A program made the position numbers and the translations under genes. Under the pieces are notes generated by a model. That model was not told the DNA's origin and did no database searches. It saw only the letters and a program-made list of their open reading frames with translations. A stretch of 64,000 nt of DNA from Blattabacterium cuenoti (GTDB lineage: Bacteria; Bacteroidota; Bacteroidia; Flavobacteriales; Blattabacteriaceae). Positions 45,844 through 56,187 of the stretch are shown here, in pieces (the stretch's first letter is position 1; each line of letters opens with the position of its first letter). The stretch lies in NCBI RefSeq assembly GCF_014251575.1, contig NZ_CP059191.1, positions 1 through 64,000 on the forward strand, read 5' to 3'.

Positions 45844-46617
45844 ATGAAAATTACTTTTTTAGGAACTGGAAACTCTCAGGGTATTCCTATTATTGGATCT
45901 AAACATCCAGTGTGTTTGTCTAAAAATCCAAAAGATAAGAGACTTAGAAGTTCTGTTTTAATTGAGAAAGACAAAAAATTTTTTTTAATAGATTGTGGTC
46001 CAGATTTTCGTTATCAAATGTTGCGAAGCAATCATGAAAGATTGGATGCTATTTTTCTTACACATGAACATCATGATCATATAGGAGGATTAGATGATAT
46101 AAGACCGTTTTCTTTTAATATGAATAAACCCATACCTGTTTATGGATTACGTAGAGTTTTAGAGAATTTAAAAAAAAGATTTTTTTATATCTTTTCAGAA
46201 AATCATAAATCGAATACATCAAGAATATCCATACATGAGTTAGATAGTTATAAAGATTTCTTTATTGTAGAAGATTTTAAAGTTTTTCCTTTATCCATAT
46301 GGCATGGAGATCTTCCTATTTTAGGTTTTCGTATAGAAAATTTTGCATACATTACAGATGCAAGCAGTATTCCTCTTCAAACAATTCAACAATTAAAAGA
46401 ATTAGACATTTTAGTTTTAAATTTTTTAAGAAAAGCACCAAAATATCCTTATCACTTTACGCTATACAAATCTTTGAATGCAATTCAAAAAATTCGTCCT
46501 AAAAAAACTTATCTCACACACATTAGTCATATGATTGGGTTTCATGAAGAAATAGAAACACGATTACCAGAAGATGTCTACCTAGCTTATGATGGATTAA
46601 TCATATATGAAACATAA
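45844..46617 (+). CDS. MBL-fold metallo-hydrolase (PhnP-like)
   Basis: Metallo-beta-lactamase-fold hydrolase of 257 residues with the metal motif FLTHEHHDHIGGLDD (HxHxDH), an earlier LIDCGPDFRYQ, and later metal-ligand regions YITDAS and YLTHISHM. The N-terminal MKITFLGTGNSQGIPIIG and the Cys in HPVC resemble PhnP-type phosphodiesterases. No phosphonate genes are nearby, so a C-P lyase role is unlikely; a cyclic nucleotide or tRNA-related phosphodiesterase activity is possible. Begins 8 bases after recA. Confidence 0.85.
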   Translation: MKITFLGTGNSQGIPIIGSKHPVCLSKNPKDKRLRSSVLIEKDKKFFLIDCGPDFRYQMLRSNHERLDAIFLTHEHHDHIGGLDDIRPFSFNMNKPIPVYGLRRVLENLKKRFFYIFSENHKSNTSRISIHELDSYKDFFIVEDFKVFPLSIWHGDLPILGFRIENFAYITDASSIPLQTIQQLKELDILVLNFLRKAPKYPYHFTLYKSLNAIQKIRPKKTYLTHISHMIGFHEEIETRLPEDVYLAYDGLIIYET

Positions 46618-46704
46618 AATATTTTTCATTTAAATACAATTTATTTACTATTGATTTATTTAGAATAACTCGTTTTTATATTTATTAAATACAATTAAAA
46701 TAAT

Positions 46705-49700
46705 ATGCAAACGTTAAAAAAAATTTTTTTTTCCACAAAAATAACTTCTTTTTTATTTTTATTGTTGGCTATATCTATGGCTATAGCTACTTTTCTGGAA
46801 AAGAAATTTTCTACTGATGTCGCCAAAATATTTATTTATGAATCTACTTGGTTTGAAATAACAATGTTATTAATTACAATCAATCTGATAGGAAATATAT
46901 GGAAATATAAATTATGGAATTATGATAAATTTCCTCTTTTTATTTTTCATTTATCATTTGTATTTATCTTCATAGGAGGAATTTTTTCTAGATATTATAG
47001 TTTTGAAGGAATAATGTCTATAAGGGAAGGTGAAATTAATAGAAAAATCATTTCTAGAAAAAATTACATAAAATTAAAAATTAATCAAGGAAACTATACT
47101 AGATTTTATCATGATCCTTATATTCTTTCTTATTATCATAAAAGATATAAAAGAAAATTTTTATTTAAAGATAATCCTTTAAAAATAAGAATTATAGATT
47201 ATATTCCATGTGCTAAAGTTATTTTTTCGAAAAAAAAACCAGAAGAAAAAATTATAAAGATTGTTTCAAACAATCAAAAAGGAAGAACGGAAAATTTTAT
47301 TAAAAATGGAAATATAACGAAAATAAACGGTGTAATATTTTCTTTAAATAAAAAAATACCTTCAGGTATACAAATTGTTGAAAAAAATAACAAATTATTT
47401 TTAATATCTTCTTTTTCAGGAGAATATATAAATATGATTAGTAAAAAAACTTATTTTTTACTCAAAAATACTTTTGATGTTTTAAAAATAAAACATTTGT
47501 ATCGAATGAAAACAGATCATGGAATGATGCAGTGGGTTATTCCTGAAAAAATTATGAAAGGAAAATTAGAATATATCAAATCATGTGAAAAAGAAGAAAA
47601 TAATAATTTATTAAGTGCTATTACGGCAGAAATATCTTTTCGAGATCAATCCAAATTAGTAACCTTTTTAGGAGGAAAAAATACAATAAAAATGAGTGAT
47701 CCTTTATTATTTAAGGATTGTAAAATATCCATCGGATATGGATCTATATTTTGGAATCTTCCTTTTTTATTGCGATTAAATAATTTTAAAATAGAAAATT
47801 ATCCAGGGTCTGAATTTCCTTCATCTTTTATGAGTCATATCACACTTATAGACAAAAAAAAGAAAATAAATCATTTTATTTACATGAACAATGTTCTCAA
47901 CTATAAGGGATATAGATTTTTTCAATCTGGATATGATCCTGATGGAAAAGGGACTCATTTTTCTGTTAATAATGATTATTTAGGAACCTATTTTTCCTAT
48001 GTAGGTTATTTTTTGATGAGTATAGGGATGTTTTTTACTTTATTTTGGAAAGGAACTAGATTTAATTATTTGAAAAATAAATTGAAAAATTTATATAATA
48101 AAAATCATTCAATGCTATTTTTCATATTATTTCTATTGTTAGGAAATAATTATGTTTCTTTTACTAAAACACACAATCAAATACATGAATTAAAAAAAAT
48201 TCCTTTAGAAAATGTTTCTGACGCTATTCATATTCCTAAAAAACATAGTGAAAATTTTGGACGTTTATTAGTACAAGATCATAAAGGAAGAATAAAACCT
48301 GTCAATACTATAGCTATTGAACTTCTTAGAAAAATACATAAAAGAAATTCTATAGAAAATCTAGATGCCAATCAATGGTTTATCTCTATGCATCAAGATA
48401 ATATATTTTGGACAAAAATACCTTTTATTAAAGTAGATAAAAAAGGAGGATATCAATTTTTAAATAAAGTAAAAGCAAATCAAGAATACTATGTTTCTCT
48501 GATAGATCTTTATATTTTAGATCCAAAAACATCAAGATTAAAATTTGTACTTCAAGAAGACTATGAAAAAGCTTTTTCTAAAAATCCTATGCAAAGAGAC
48601 GAGTATGATAAAGCAGTACTCAGTCTTAGTGAACGTGTAGGAATTATTCATGAGATTTTTCAAGGAAAATATATTCGCATTTTTCCTATACCAAATGATA
48701 GGAATCATACTTGGTCTAGTTGGATTATATCAGATTCAAACAGATTAAACCTTTCAGGTTTTTCTATGTTTAATAATTACCTAAAATCTTTATTTGATGC
48801 TCAAAATGAAAAAAATTGGCGAATTGCAGATAATGAAATCAAAAAAATACGACTCTATCAAATAAAACATTCTAAATCTATTTTACCTTCGAAAAAAAAA
48901 ATATCCATAGAAATTATTTATAATAAACTCAATATATTTTATGTTTTATCTTTTTTATATGTTTTTTTGGGAATAGTTATTATTATTAATTCTTTTTTGA
49001 TAATTTTTTTTCAAAAAAAATATATGTATTTTTTTTCTAAAGTGTTTTTTTTCATTTTATCTGTTTTATTTGTTGCAAATTTTCTAGGTTTAATTTTTAG
49101 ATGGTATATTTCTGAACATGCTCCATGGACTAATGGATATGAATCTGCTATTTTTATTAGTTTTTGTTTAGTTGGAATAGGTTTTATATTTTATAAAAAT
49201 CAATTTGTTTCAGGAATGACAACCTTAATAGCATCTATTTTATTAATGATAGCACATGGAAATACAATGGATCCAGAAATAACAAATTTAGTACCAGTTT
49301 TAAAATCTCATTGGTTGATTATACATGTGGCAACAATAACAACCAGTTATGGTTTTTTTTTCACAGGATCATTTTTAGGATTTTTTGTATTAATCTTATA
49401 TATATTAAAAGCATATTTCCATTATTATAGTAAAATAATTCAAATTCATATTGAAAAATTAACTATTATTAATGAAATGTGTCTTACCATAGGACTTTTT
49501 TTATTAACAATAGGAACTTTTTTAGGTTCTGTTTGGGCAAATAATAGTTGGGGACGTTATTGGAGTTGGGATCCAAAAGAAACTTGGGCTCTGATTAGTA
49601 TTATGGTTTATGCTTTTGTATTACATATCCGATTGATTCCATTCATGAAAAGTATATTTGCTTTTAATTTTTACAGCATATTGTCAATAAGTTCTATTAT

Positions 49701-49881
49701 TATGACTTATTTCGGAGTCAATTATTATTTGTCTGGATTACATTCTTATGCTAAAGGAGATCCTGTTTCTGTTCCTTTTTGGATATATTATAGTTTATTA
49801 ATTTTGTTTCTTGTCACAGGTTTTGCTTATTATTCTGCAAAATTTCATAACATTACAAAAATAGATAAAAATAAACAGTGA
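46705..49881 (+). CDS. fused cytochrome c biogenesis protein CcsBA (ResB-CcsA)
   Basis: System II cytochrome c synthase that carries haem across the membrane and attaches it to apocytochrome. This 1058-residue fusion has a ResB/CcsB part (about 1-460, membrane segments at the N-terminus and near 425-445), a linker region and a C-terminal CcsA part (about 760-1050) with the haem-handling WWD motif WGRYWSWDPKETWALI. Conserved histidines occur in SEHAPWTNGYES and near SHWLIIHVATITTSYGF. Such fusions are usual in Bacteroidota. Its retention implies that c-type cytochromes, as in a cbb3 oxidase chain, are still made (inference). The stop overlaps the GTG of plsC. Confidence 0.92.
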   Translation: MQTLKKIFFSTKITSFLFLLLAISMAIATFLEKKFSTDVAKIFIYESTWFEITMLLITINLIGNIWKYKLWNYDKFPLFIFHLSFVFIFIGGIFSRYYSFEGIMSIREGEINRKIISRKNYIKLKINQGNYTRFYHDPYILSYYHKRYKRKFLFKDNPLKIRIIDYIPCAKVIFSKKKPEEKIIKIVSNNQKGRTENFIKNGNITKINGVIFSLNKKIPSGIQIVEKNNKLFLISSFSGEYINMISKKTYFLLKNTFDVLKIKHLYRMKTDHGMMQWVIPEKIMKGKLEYIKSCEKEENNNLLSAITAEISFRDQSKLVTFLGGKNTIKMSDPLLFKDCKISIGYGSIFWNLPFLLRLNNFKIENYPGSEFPSSFMSHITLIDKKKKINHFIYMNNVLNYKGYRFFQSGYDPDGKGTHFSVNNDYLGTYFSYVGYFLMSIGMFFTLFWKGTRFNYLKNKLKNLYNKNHSMLFFILFLLLGNNYVSFTKTHNQIHELKKIPLENVSDAIHIPKKHSENFGRLLVQDHKGRIKPVNTIAIELLRKIHKRNSIENLDANQWFISMHQDNIFWTKIPFIKVDKKGGYQFLNKVKANQEYYVSLIDLYILDPKTSRLKFVLQEDYEKAFSKNPMQRDEYDKAVLSLSERVGIIHEIFQGKYIRIFPIPNDRNHTWSSWIISDSNRLNLSGFSMFNNYLKSLFDAQNEKNWRIADNEIKKIRLYQIKHSKSILPSKKKISIEIIYNKLNIFYVLSFLYVFLGIVIIINSFLIIFFQKKYMYFFSKVFFFILSVLFVANFLGLIFRWYISEHAPWTNGYESAIFISFCLVGIGFIFYKNQFVSGMTTLIASILLMIAHGNTMDPEITNLVPVLKSHWLIIHVATITTSYGFFFTGSFLGFFVLILYILKAYFHYYSKIIQIHIEKLTIINEMCLTIGLFLLTIGTFLGSVWANNSWGRYWSWDPKETWALISIMVYAFVLHIRLIPFMKSIFAFNFYSILSISSIIMTYFGVNYYLSGLHSYAKGDPVSVPFWIYYSLLILFLVTGFAYYSAKFHNITKIDKNKQ

Positions 49882-50681
49882 ATTTTCATTCATCTTTTTT
49901 TAAGAAAACAAAAAAAAAAGAAAGCACTCTATTTAGAGATGCATTTGGAAATTTACATTTTATAAAACGTTTTTTAATTTTCACTTTTGGTTGCATTTCT
50001 TATAATCGTTATAATGGATTTAATCAATTACAATTAAAAGGAACGGAATATCTTAAAGATCTGCCTGACAAAAGAGTTTTATTTGTTTCAAATCATCAAA
50101 CTTATTTTGCAGATGTTTTTGCTATGTTTCATGTTTTTTGTAGTGTAAAAAATGGATTTATAAATAGCATAAAGAATCCCATTTATCTTTTGAATCCCAA
50201 AGTGAATCTGTACTATGTAGCGGCTCAAGAAACCATGTCTCAAGGTATTTTAACAAAGTTATTTGCTTATTCTGGAGGAATTACTGTGAAAAGAACATGG
50301 AAAGAAGGAGATAAAAGAGTAAATCGTTCTGTGAATATATCTGAGATAACTCGTATGGGAATAGCTCTTAATGATGGATGGTTAATTACTTTTCCACAAG
50401 GAACTACCCAAGCATTTGCACCTGGACGAAGAGGAATTGTTCATGTGATCAGAAAATATAATCCTATTGTTGTTCCTATTGTAATTGATGGATTTCAAAA
50501 AGCTTATGATAAAAAAGGAATTCGAATTAAGAAAAAGGGGGTATTACAGAAAATGAAATTTAAAGAACCTATTCAATTAGATTTAAAAAAAGAAACCACT
50601 GAGAATATTATGGAAAAAATCATGGATGCTATAGAACAGTCCCCAAAATATTATAAAAAAAACAATAATGATGTATTATGA
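49878..50681 (+). CDS. plsC: 1-acyl-sn-glycerol-3-phosphate acyltransferase (PlsC family)
   Basis: Acylates lysophosphatidate to phosphatidate in membrane lipid synthesis. The 267-residue protein has the acyltransferase motif 1 as SNHQTYFADVFAMFHVF (one residue longer than the classical HX4D spacing) and block III as ITFPQGTTQAF, with Gln where most family members have Glu (FPEGT). VVPIVIDGF corresponds to block IV. The same spellings occur, to my recollection, in flavobacterial homologues, so they need not mean loss of function. GTG start overlapping the ccsBA stop, and its own stop overlaps the alaS ATG, so three genes are translationally linked. Confidence 0.85.
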   Translation: MNFHSSFFKKTKKKESTLFRDAFGNLHFIKRFLIFTFGCISYNRYNGFNQLQLKGTEYLKDLPDKRVLFVSNHQTYFADVFAMFHVFCSVKNGFINSIKNPIYLLNPKVNLYYVAAQETMSQGILTKLFAYSGGITVKRTWKEGDKRVNRSVNISEITRMGIALNDGWLITFPQGTTQAFAPGRRGIVHVIRKYNPIVVPIVIDGFQKAYDKKGIRIKKKGVLQKMKFKEPIQLDLKKETTENIMEKIMDAIEQSPKYYKKNNNDVL

Positions 50682-53341
50682 AATACAAATTGATAAGAGA
50701 TACTTTTCTTGATTTTTTTCAAAAAAAGAAACATAAAATTATTTCTTCTTTTCCTATTCATTCAAAAAATGACCCGACCCTTTTTTTTATCAATGCAGGG
50801 ATGAACCCTTTTAAAGATTATTTTTTAGGACATGTCAAGCCTGATTATTCAAGAATAGTCAATATTCAAAAATGTCTTCGAGTAACTGGAAAACACAATG
50901 ATTTGGAAAATGTTGGATATGATAATTATCATCACACTATGTTTGAGATGTTAGGAAATTGGTCTTTTGGAGATTATTCCAGAAAAGAAACAATAGAATG
51001 GGCTTGGGAGTTATTAATTGAAGTCTATAATATACCAAAAGAAAATATTTACATATCTGTTTTTATTGGAGACGAAAAAGAAGGATTATCCATGGATCAT
51101 GAAACTTTAAAGTTTTGGAAAACTTTAATAAACAAAGATAATATTCTTTTTTTTGGAAAAAAAGAAAATTTTTGGGAAATGGGATTGACAGGGCCTTGTG
51201 GACCTTGTTCAGAAATTCATATAGATTTACGTAATGAAAAAGAAAAAAAAATACTACCTGGAAAATATCTTATTAACAAAAAACATCCAAAGGTGATAGA
51301 AATTTGGAATCTTGTTTTTATAGAATTCTTACGTAAATCAGATGGAACATTAGAAAAACTACCGATAAAACATGTTGACACGGGAATGGGATTGGAGAGA
51401 TTATGTATGGTATTGCAAGGAAAATTTTCTAACTATGAAACAGATATTTTTTTTCCAATTATTCAGAATATAAAAGAATCTTTGGGAAAAATTTATAAAG
51501 AAGATTTTAATCAAAAAGTGTCCATACATATAATAGCAGATCATTTGAGGGCCATTGTTTTTTCTATTTCAGATGGTCAATTGCCATCAAATAATGGAGC
51601 TGGTTATGTTATAAGACGAATTTTAAGAAGAGCCGTAATTTATGTGATCCGTTTTTTATATAAAAAGGAGCCTTTTATTTATCAATTTGTAGATTCTTTA
51701 GTGAGAGAAATGAAAATTTCTTTTCCAGAATTGGAAAAAAAAAGAAAATACATCAAAAATGTGATTTTTGAAGAAGAATTTTCTTTTTTAAGAGTTATTG
51801 AAAAAGGAAGTCATAAAATTCAATATATCATAGAAAAAACTAAAGAAAAAAATGAAAATATTATTGATGGAAAAATCATTTTTCAATTATATGATACTTA
51901 TGGGTTCCCTATACAGTTATCTAAAATGTTAGTTGAAAAAAATAATTTATCAATTGATGAAAATTTATTTCATAAAAAATTGTTAGAACAAAAAAATAGA
52001 TCAAAAAAAGAAAATAATACAATAGAAAAAAAAGATTGGATAAAAGTACATCATCATCAATTTATTCATGAAAATGTAAATTTTGTAGGATATGATATAA
52101 CAGAATGTGATGTATCAATTTTAAAATACAGAGAAATAGAAAACAAATTAGAGAAAACTTATTATTATGAGTTAGTCTTTTCAAAAACTCCTTTTTATCC
52201 TGAAGGAGGTGGACAGTTGGGAGATACTGGATTAATAAAAAGCAAAACTGATGAAATTATTATTTTCAATACTAAAAAAGAAAATTCCATTATCATACAT
52301 TCTGCTCAAAAATTTCCTTCAGATGTTCATTCTTCTTTTAAGGCTATAGTTGATAAAAATAGAAGATCAGAAATTGAAAAAAATCATACTTCTACTCATT
52401 TATTACATTTTTCTTTAAAAAAAATCTTAGGAAATCATATTCAACAAAAAGGTTCTTATGTAGGAGATGATTATTTACGATTTGATTTTTCTCATTATCA
52501 AAAAATAACTGTTGAAGAATTGCATAAGATAGAAAATCTAGTCCAAGAATTAATTTTCTCTGATCTTATTCTAAAAGAAGAAAAATTTTCTTCCTTGCAA
52601 GAAGCTAAAAAAAACACTTCTTTTTATAAGAGTGAAACATTCGAAAATAAATACAAACAAGAAGTGAGAGTGATAACTTTTGGAAAGTCGTCTGAATTAT
52701 GTATTGGGACACATGTCAAAAATACTGGATTAATTCAAATTTTTAAAATAATATCAGAATCTTCTGTATCATATGGAATACGAAGAATTAAGGCAATAAC
52801 TTCAAAAAAAGCAATACAATACTTAAAATCAATTCATGATCAATATCAATCTTTAAAAAAGATGATGAAATATCCGGAATCTCCTTTAAAAAATTTCATC
52901 ATTTTACAAAATGTAAATAAAGAATTAAAGAAAGAAATATCAGAAATACGTTTGCAGCAAATTAAAGCACTCAAAAAAGAATATTCTTTAAAAGCTATTC
53001 AACTATCTTCAATTAACTATATATGTGATCTTGATCAAGAAAAAGAATTGAATATGAATCTTATTAAGAAAATTGTTTTGGATTTAAGACATGAAATCTC
53101 TAATTTATTTATGATTGTAGGATTCCTAAAAGGTAAAAAACCAGTTATTTTTATATCTATTTCCGATTCTGTCATTCAAAGAAAAAATATTCATGCTCAT
53201 AAAATAATATGTAAAATGGCATCTTATATACATGGAAAATGTTGGGGAAAGTCTTTTTTCGCTACAGCTATAGGAACTGAAAAAAGTGGATTTAACTTGA
53301 TTTTAAAAGATACAATAGCTATAAAAAATCATTTAAAATAA
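50678..53341 (+). CDS. alaS: alanyl-tRNA synthetase
   Basis: Class II synthetase charging tRNA-Ala, with an editing domain. The catalytic core shows FINAGMNPFKDYFLG, HNDLENVGYDNYHHTMFEML and LTGPCGPCSEIH. The editing domain holds the zinc-binding HTSTHLLHF (HxxxH) and CIGTH (CxxxH). The C-terminal C-Ala domain ends with the glycine-poor KSGFNLILKDT. 887 residues, full length. The ATG overlaps the plsC stop (ATGA). The sucA promoter candidate begins two bases after its stop codon. Confidence 0.97.
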   Translation: MKYKLIRDTFLDFFQKKKHKIISSFPIHSKNDPTLFFINAGMNPFKDYFLGHVKPDYSRIVNIQKCLRVTGKHNDLENVGYDNYHHTMFEMLGNWSFGDYSRKETIEWAWELLIEVYNIPKENIYISVFIGDEKEGLSMDHETLKFWKTLINKDNILFFGKKENFWEMGLTGPCGPCSEIHIDLRNEKEKKILPGKYLINKKHPKVIEIWNLVFIEFLRKSDGTLEKLPIKHVDTGMGLERLCMVLQGKFSNYETDIFFPIIQNIKESLGKIYKEDFNQKVSIHIIADHLRAIVFSISDGQLPSNNGAGYVIRRILRRAVIYVIRFLYKKEPFIYQFVDSLVREMKISFPELEKKRKYIKNVIFEEEFSFLRVIEKGSHKIQYIIEKTKEKNENIIDGKIIFQLYDTYGFPIQLSKMLVEKNNLSIDENLFHKKLLEQKNRSKKENNTIEKKDWIKVHHHQFIHENVNFVGYDITECDVSILKYREIENKLEKTYYYELVFSKTPFYPEGGGQLGDTGLIKSKTDEIIIFNTKKENSIIIHSAQKFPSDVHSSFKAIVDKNRRSEIEKNHTSTHLLHFSLKKILGNHIQQKGSYVGDDYLRFDFSHYQKITVEELHKIENLVQELIFSDLILKEEKFSSLQEAKKNTSFYKSETFENKYKQEVRVITFGKSSELCIGTHVKNTGLIQIFKIISESSVSYGIRRIKAITSKKAIQYLKSIHDQYQSLKKMMKYPESPLKNFIILQNVNKELKKEISEIRLQQIKALKKEYSLKAIQLSSINYICDLDQEKELNMNLIKKIVLDLRHEISNLFMIVGFLKGKKPVIFISISDSVIQRKNIHAHKIICKMASYIHGKCWGKSFFATAIGTEKSGFNLILKDTIAIKNHLK

Positions 53342-53343
53342 AC

Positions 53344-53373
53344 TTTGATAGATATTTAAAATGTTTAAATTTG
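53344..53373 (+). promoter_or_regulatory. candidate Bacteroidota-type promoter for sucA
   Basis: TTTG at 53344-53347, 18 bases, then TAAATTTG at 53366-53373. Both blocks match the Bacteroidota consensus (TTTG at -33, TAnnTTTG at -7) exactly, with spacing one base short of 19. Transcription would start near 53380, about nine bases before the sucA ATG at 53389, giving a very short leader. The only gap available between alaS and sucA. Confidence 0.6.
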
Positions 53374-53388
53374 AAGTAAAAATAGTAT

Positions 53389-56160
53389 ATGAGTGATAGA
53401 TTTTCTTTTCTAAATACCATTCATTTTAAAGATTTAGAATTTCTATATAACAAGTATAAAAAAGATCCTAATTCAATAGAGCCAAGTTGGAGCGCTTTTT
53501 TTCATGGATTTGATTTTGGAAAAAAAAATTATAAAACCGTTCGTCAATCAATCAATCAAGAAAATCATAGAAAATCTTTCAATATTGAGAATAAAAATGA
53601 TAACGGGATCATCCAAAAGGAATTTTTAGTATCTAATTTGATTCATGCTTATAGAAAAAGAGGTCATTTTTTTACTCGCACAAATCCTATACGAGAAAGA
53701 AGAAAATATTTTCCTTCTTTGGATTTAAAAAATTTCGGATTATCTGATAAAGAACTTGACGTATTTTTTGAATCTGGAAAATTAATAGGTCTTGGAAAGA
53801 CTTCATTGAGAAATATAATCAATTATCTAAAAAATATTTATTGTGGATCTATAGGAATAGAATACATGTATATTTATGATCTAAAAAAAATTCAATGGAT
53901 TGAAAAATGGTTTCAAAAAAGAAAACTGCAATTTTCTGCAGGAGAAAAAAAGTTTTTTTTGAAAAAATTAAATGAAGCAGTTGCATTTGAAAATTTTATT
54001 CACACAAAATTTGTAGGACAAAAAAGGTTTTCTATAGAAGGAAATGAATCCGTATTACCTGCATTAGAAGAGATGATAGAATATACATCCAGAAAATATT
54101 TAACAGAATATTTCATAATTGGAATGTCACATAGGGGACGTTTAAATATTCTTTCTAATTTCTTTCAAAAAAATTATTCTCAAATATTTAGTGAATTTCA
54201 AGGAAAAGAGTACAAAGAAAAGACATTTTCTGGTGATGTAAAATATCATCTAGGATTTTCTAAAGTTAGAAAGACTCGTCAAGGACGATACATTAAAATG
54301 AATTTGGTTCCTAATCCTTCACATTTAGAATCTGTAGATGCCATTGTAGAAGGATTTGCACGTGCAAAAATAGATATTACTTATAATCAAAATAGTAATT
54401 CAGAAAAAATTATTCCTATTTTAATTCATGGAGATGCAGCATTATCAGGTCAGGGGATTGTATATGAAGTCATCCAATTATCTAAATTAAAAGGATACAA
54501 AACTGGAGGAACAATTCATATTGTACTTAATAATCAAATAGGTTTTACCACAAATTATACTGAAGGACGTTCTAGTATTTATTGCACTGATGTAGCAAAA
54601 GTTGTTCTTTCTCCAGTATTGCATGTTAACGCCGATGATGTAGAATCTGTTATACAAGCAATTTATTTTGCTGTAGATTTTAGAATGCAATATCATGAAG
54701 ATGTTTTTATAGATTTACTTGGATATAGAAAATATGGTCACAATGAGGGAGATGAACCTAGATTCACTCAACCTTCTTTATACAAAGCTATTTCAAAACA
54801 TCCAAATTCTTATAATCTGTATAAAAAAAAATTAGAAAAAAAAGGAATCATTAATAAAAATGATATAATCAGTATGGAAAAAGAATATGAACAGATTCTG
54901 AATGTAGGATATCATGAAGCAATAAATATCAAATGGAATGTATTAAATTCTTTTTTAGAAGAAGAGTGGAAAAATTATCCTATAGTATCTAGTGATGAAG
55001 ATATTTTTAAAAGAGTAGATACACAAATTCCAACGAAAAAAATTATAGATATATCCAATAAAATTTTTTCTCTTCCCAAGAATAAAAAATTTTTTAAAAA
55101 AACGGAATCCATTTTTCAACAAAGGTTAGAAATGATTGGAAAAAAATTAGTGGATTGGAGCATGGCAGAATTACTGGCTTATGGAACACTTTTGGATGAA
55201 GGAGTTCATATTCGTTTATCAGGTGAAGATGTGGCAAGAGGAACATTTTCTCAGCGTCATGCTATTGTAAAAACAGAAGAAGAAGAAGAAATTATTCTTT
55301 TAAATCAGATAGGAATAAAACAAGGAAAAATGCAGGTATATAATTCTCCTCTTTCAGAATATGGAGTTTTAGGTTTTGATTATGGATATGCTATGTTTTC
55401 TCCTTATGTTTTAACTTTGTGGGAAGCTCAATTTGGGGATTTTGGAAATGGTGGGCAAATTATAATAGATCAATATATTTCTTCCGGAGAAAATAAATGG
55501 AAAATTAGCAATGGTATTGTGTTGTTACTTCCCCATGGATATGAAGGGCAAGGACCGGAACATTCCTCCGCACGCGTTGAACGTTATTTGCAACTTTGTG
55601 CTAATAACAATTTGTTTGTGGTTAATTGCACGACCCCAGCTAATTTCTATCATCTTTTAAGAAGACAAATGAAGTTAAAATATAGAAAACCTCTTATAGT
55701 TTTTACTCCAAAAAGTTTACTTAGAAATGCAAAATGCTTGTCTCCAATAGAAGATCTTTCTCAAGGAAAATTTCAAGAAATTTTGGATGATACTTCTGTA
55801 ATAGATATTAATCAAATCACTAGATTAATTTTTTGTTCTGGAAAAATATATTATGATTTGCTTAATAAAAAAGAAGCACTGAAAGATGAAAAAACAGCAT
55901 TGATTCGTATAGAACAAATCTATCCATTAAAAACGGAAAAAATTAAAAATTTACTTTCTAAATACAAAAATAAAAGAGAAGTTATTTGGGTCCAGGAAGA
56001 ACCAGAAAATATGGGATTATGGAGTTTTATTTTAAGAAAATTGGGAAATTTAATTTCATTTAATTTAATTGCTCCATCTGAAAGTTCTAGTCCATCTACA
56101 GGATCTTATCCAGATTTCTTGAAAATTCAAGATAAAATATTAAAAAAAGCTTTTTTTTGA
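53389..56160 (+). CDS. sucA: 2-oxoglutarate dehydrogenase E1 component
   Basis: ThDP-dependent E1 of the 2-oxoglutarate dehydrogenase complex. 923 residues: N-terminal E2-binding segment (FLNTIHFKDLEFLYNKYKKD, EPSWSAFFHGF), then the ThDP-binding region with GMSHRGRLNIL, LIHGDAALSGQGIVYE and IVLNNQIGFTTN, and the transketolase-like pyrimidine-binding region GEDVARGTFSQRHA. HEDVFIDLLGYRKYGHNEGD is also typical. Full length. Forms an operon with sucB 27 bases downstream; E3 (lpd) is not in the window. A candidate promoter lies just before it. Confidence 0.97.
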   Translation: MSDRFSFLNTIHFKDLEFLYNKYKKDPNSIEPSWSAFFHGFDFGKKNYKTVRQSINQENHRKSFNIENKNDNGIIQKEFLVSNLIHAYRKRGHFFTRTNPIRERRKYFPSLDLKNFGLSDKELDVFFESGKLIGLGKTSLRNIINYLKNIYCGSIGIEYMYIYDLKKIQWIEKWFQKRKLQFSAGEKKFFLKKLNEAVAFENFIHTKFVGQKRFSIEGNESVLPALEEMIEYTSRKYLTEYFIIGMSHRGRLNILSNFFQKNYSQIFSEFQGKEYKEKTFSGDVKYHLGFSKVRKTRQGRYIKMNLVPNPSHLESVDAIVEGFARAKIDITYNQNSNSEKIIPILIHGDAALSGQGIVYEVIQLSKLKGYKTGGTIHIVLNNQIGFTTNYTEGRSSIYCTDVAKVVLSPVLHVNADDVESVIQAIYFAVDFRMQYHEDVFIDLLGYRKYGHNEGDEPRFTQPSLYKAISKHPNSYNLYKKKLEKKGIINKNDIISMEKEYEQILNVGYHEAINIKWNVLNSFLEEEWKNYPIVSSDEDIFKRVDTQIPTKKIIDISNKIFSLPKNKKFFKKTESIFQQRLEMIGKKLVDWSMAELLAYGTLLDEGVHIRLSGEDVARGTFSQRHAIVKTEEEEEIILLNQIGIKQGKMQVYNSPLSEYGVLGFDYGYAMFSPYVLTLWEAQFGDFGNGGQIIIDQYISSGENKWKISNGIVLLLPHGYEGQGPEHSSARVERYLQLCANNNLFVVNCTTPANFYHLLRRQMKLKYRKPLIVFTPKSLLRNAKCLSPIEDLSQGKFQEILDDTSVIDINQITRLIFCSGKIYYDLLNKKEALKDEKTALIRIEQIYPLKTEKIKNLLSKYKNKREVIWVQEEPENMGLWSFILRKLGNLISFNLIAPSESSSPSTGSYPDFLKIQDKILKKAFF

Positions 56161-56187
56161 TTTTGTAATATTTAAAAAATTGAAATT

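Noticed and set aside
46630..46696. 12-base direct repeat (TTAAATACAATT, at 46630 and 46685) before ccsBA
   Set aside because: Only two copies, low complexity, no relation to a known site; too weak to call a regulatory repeat.
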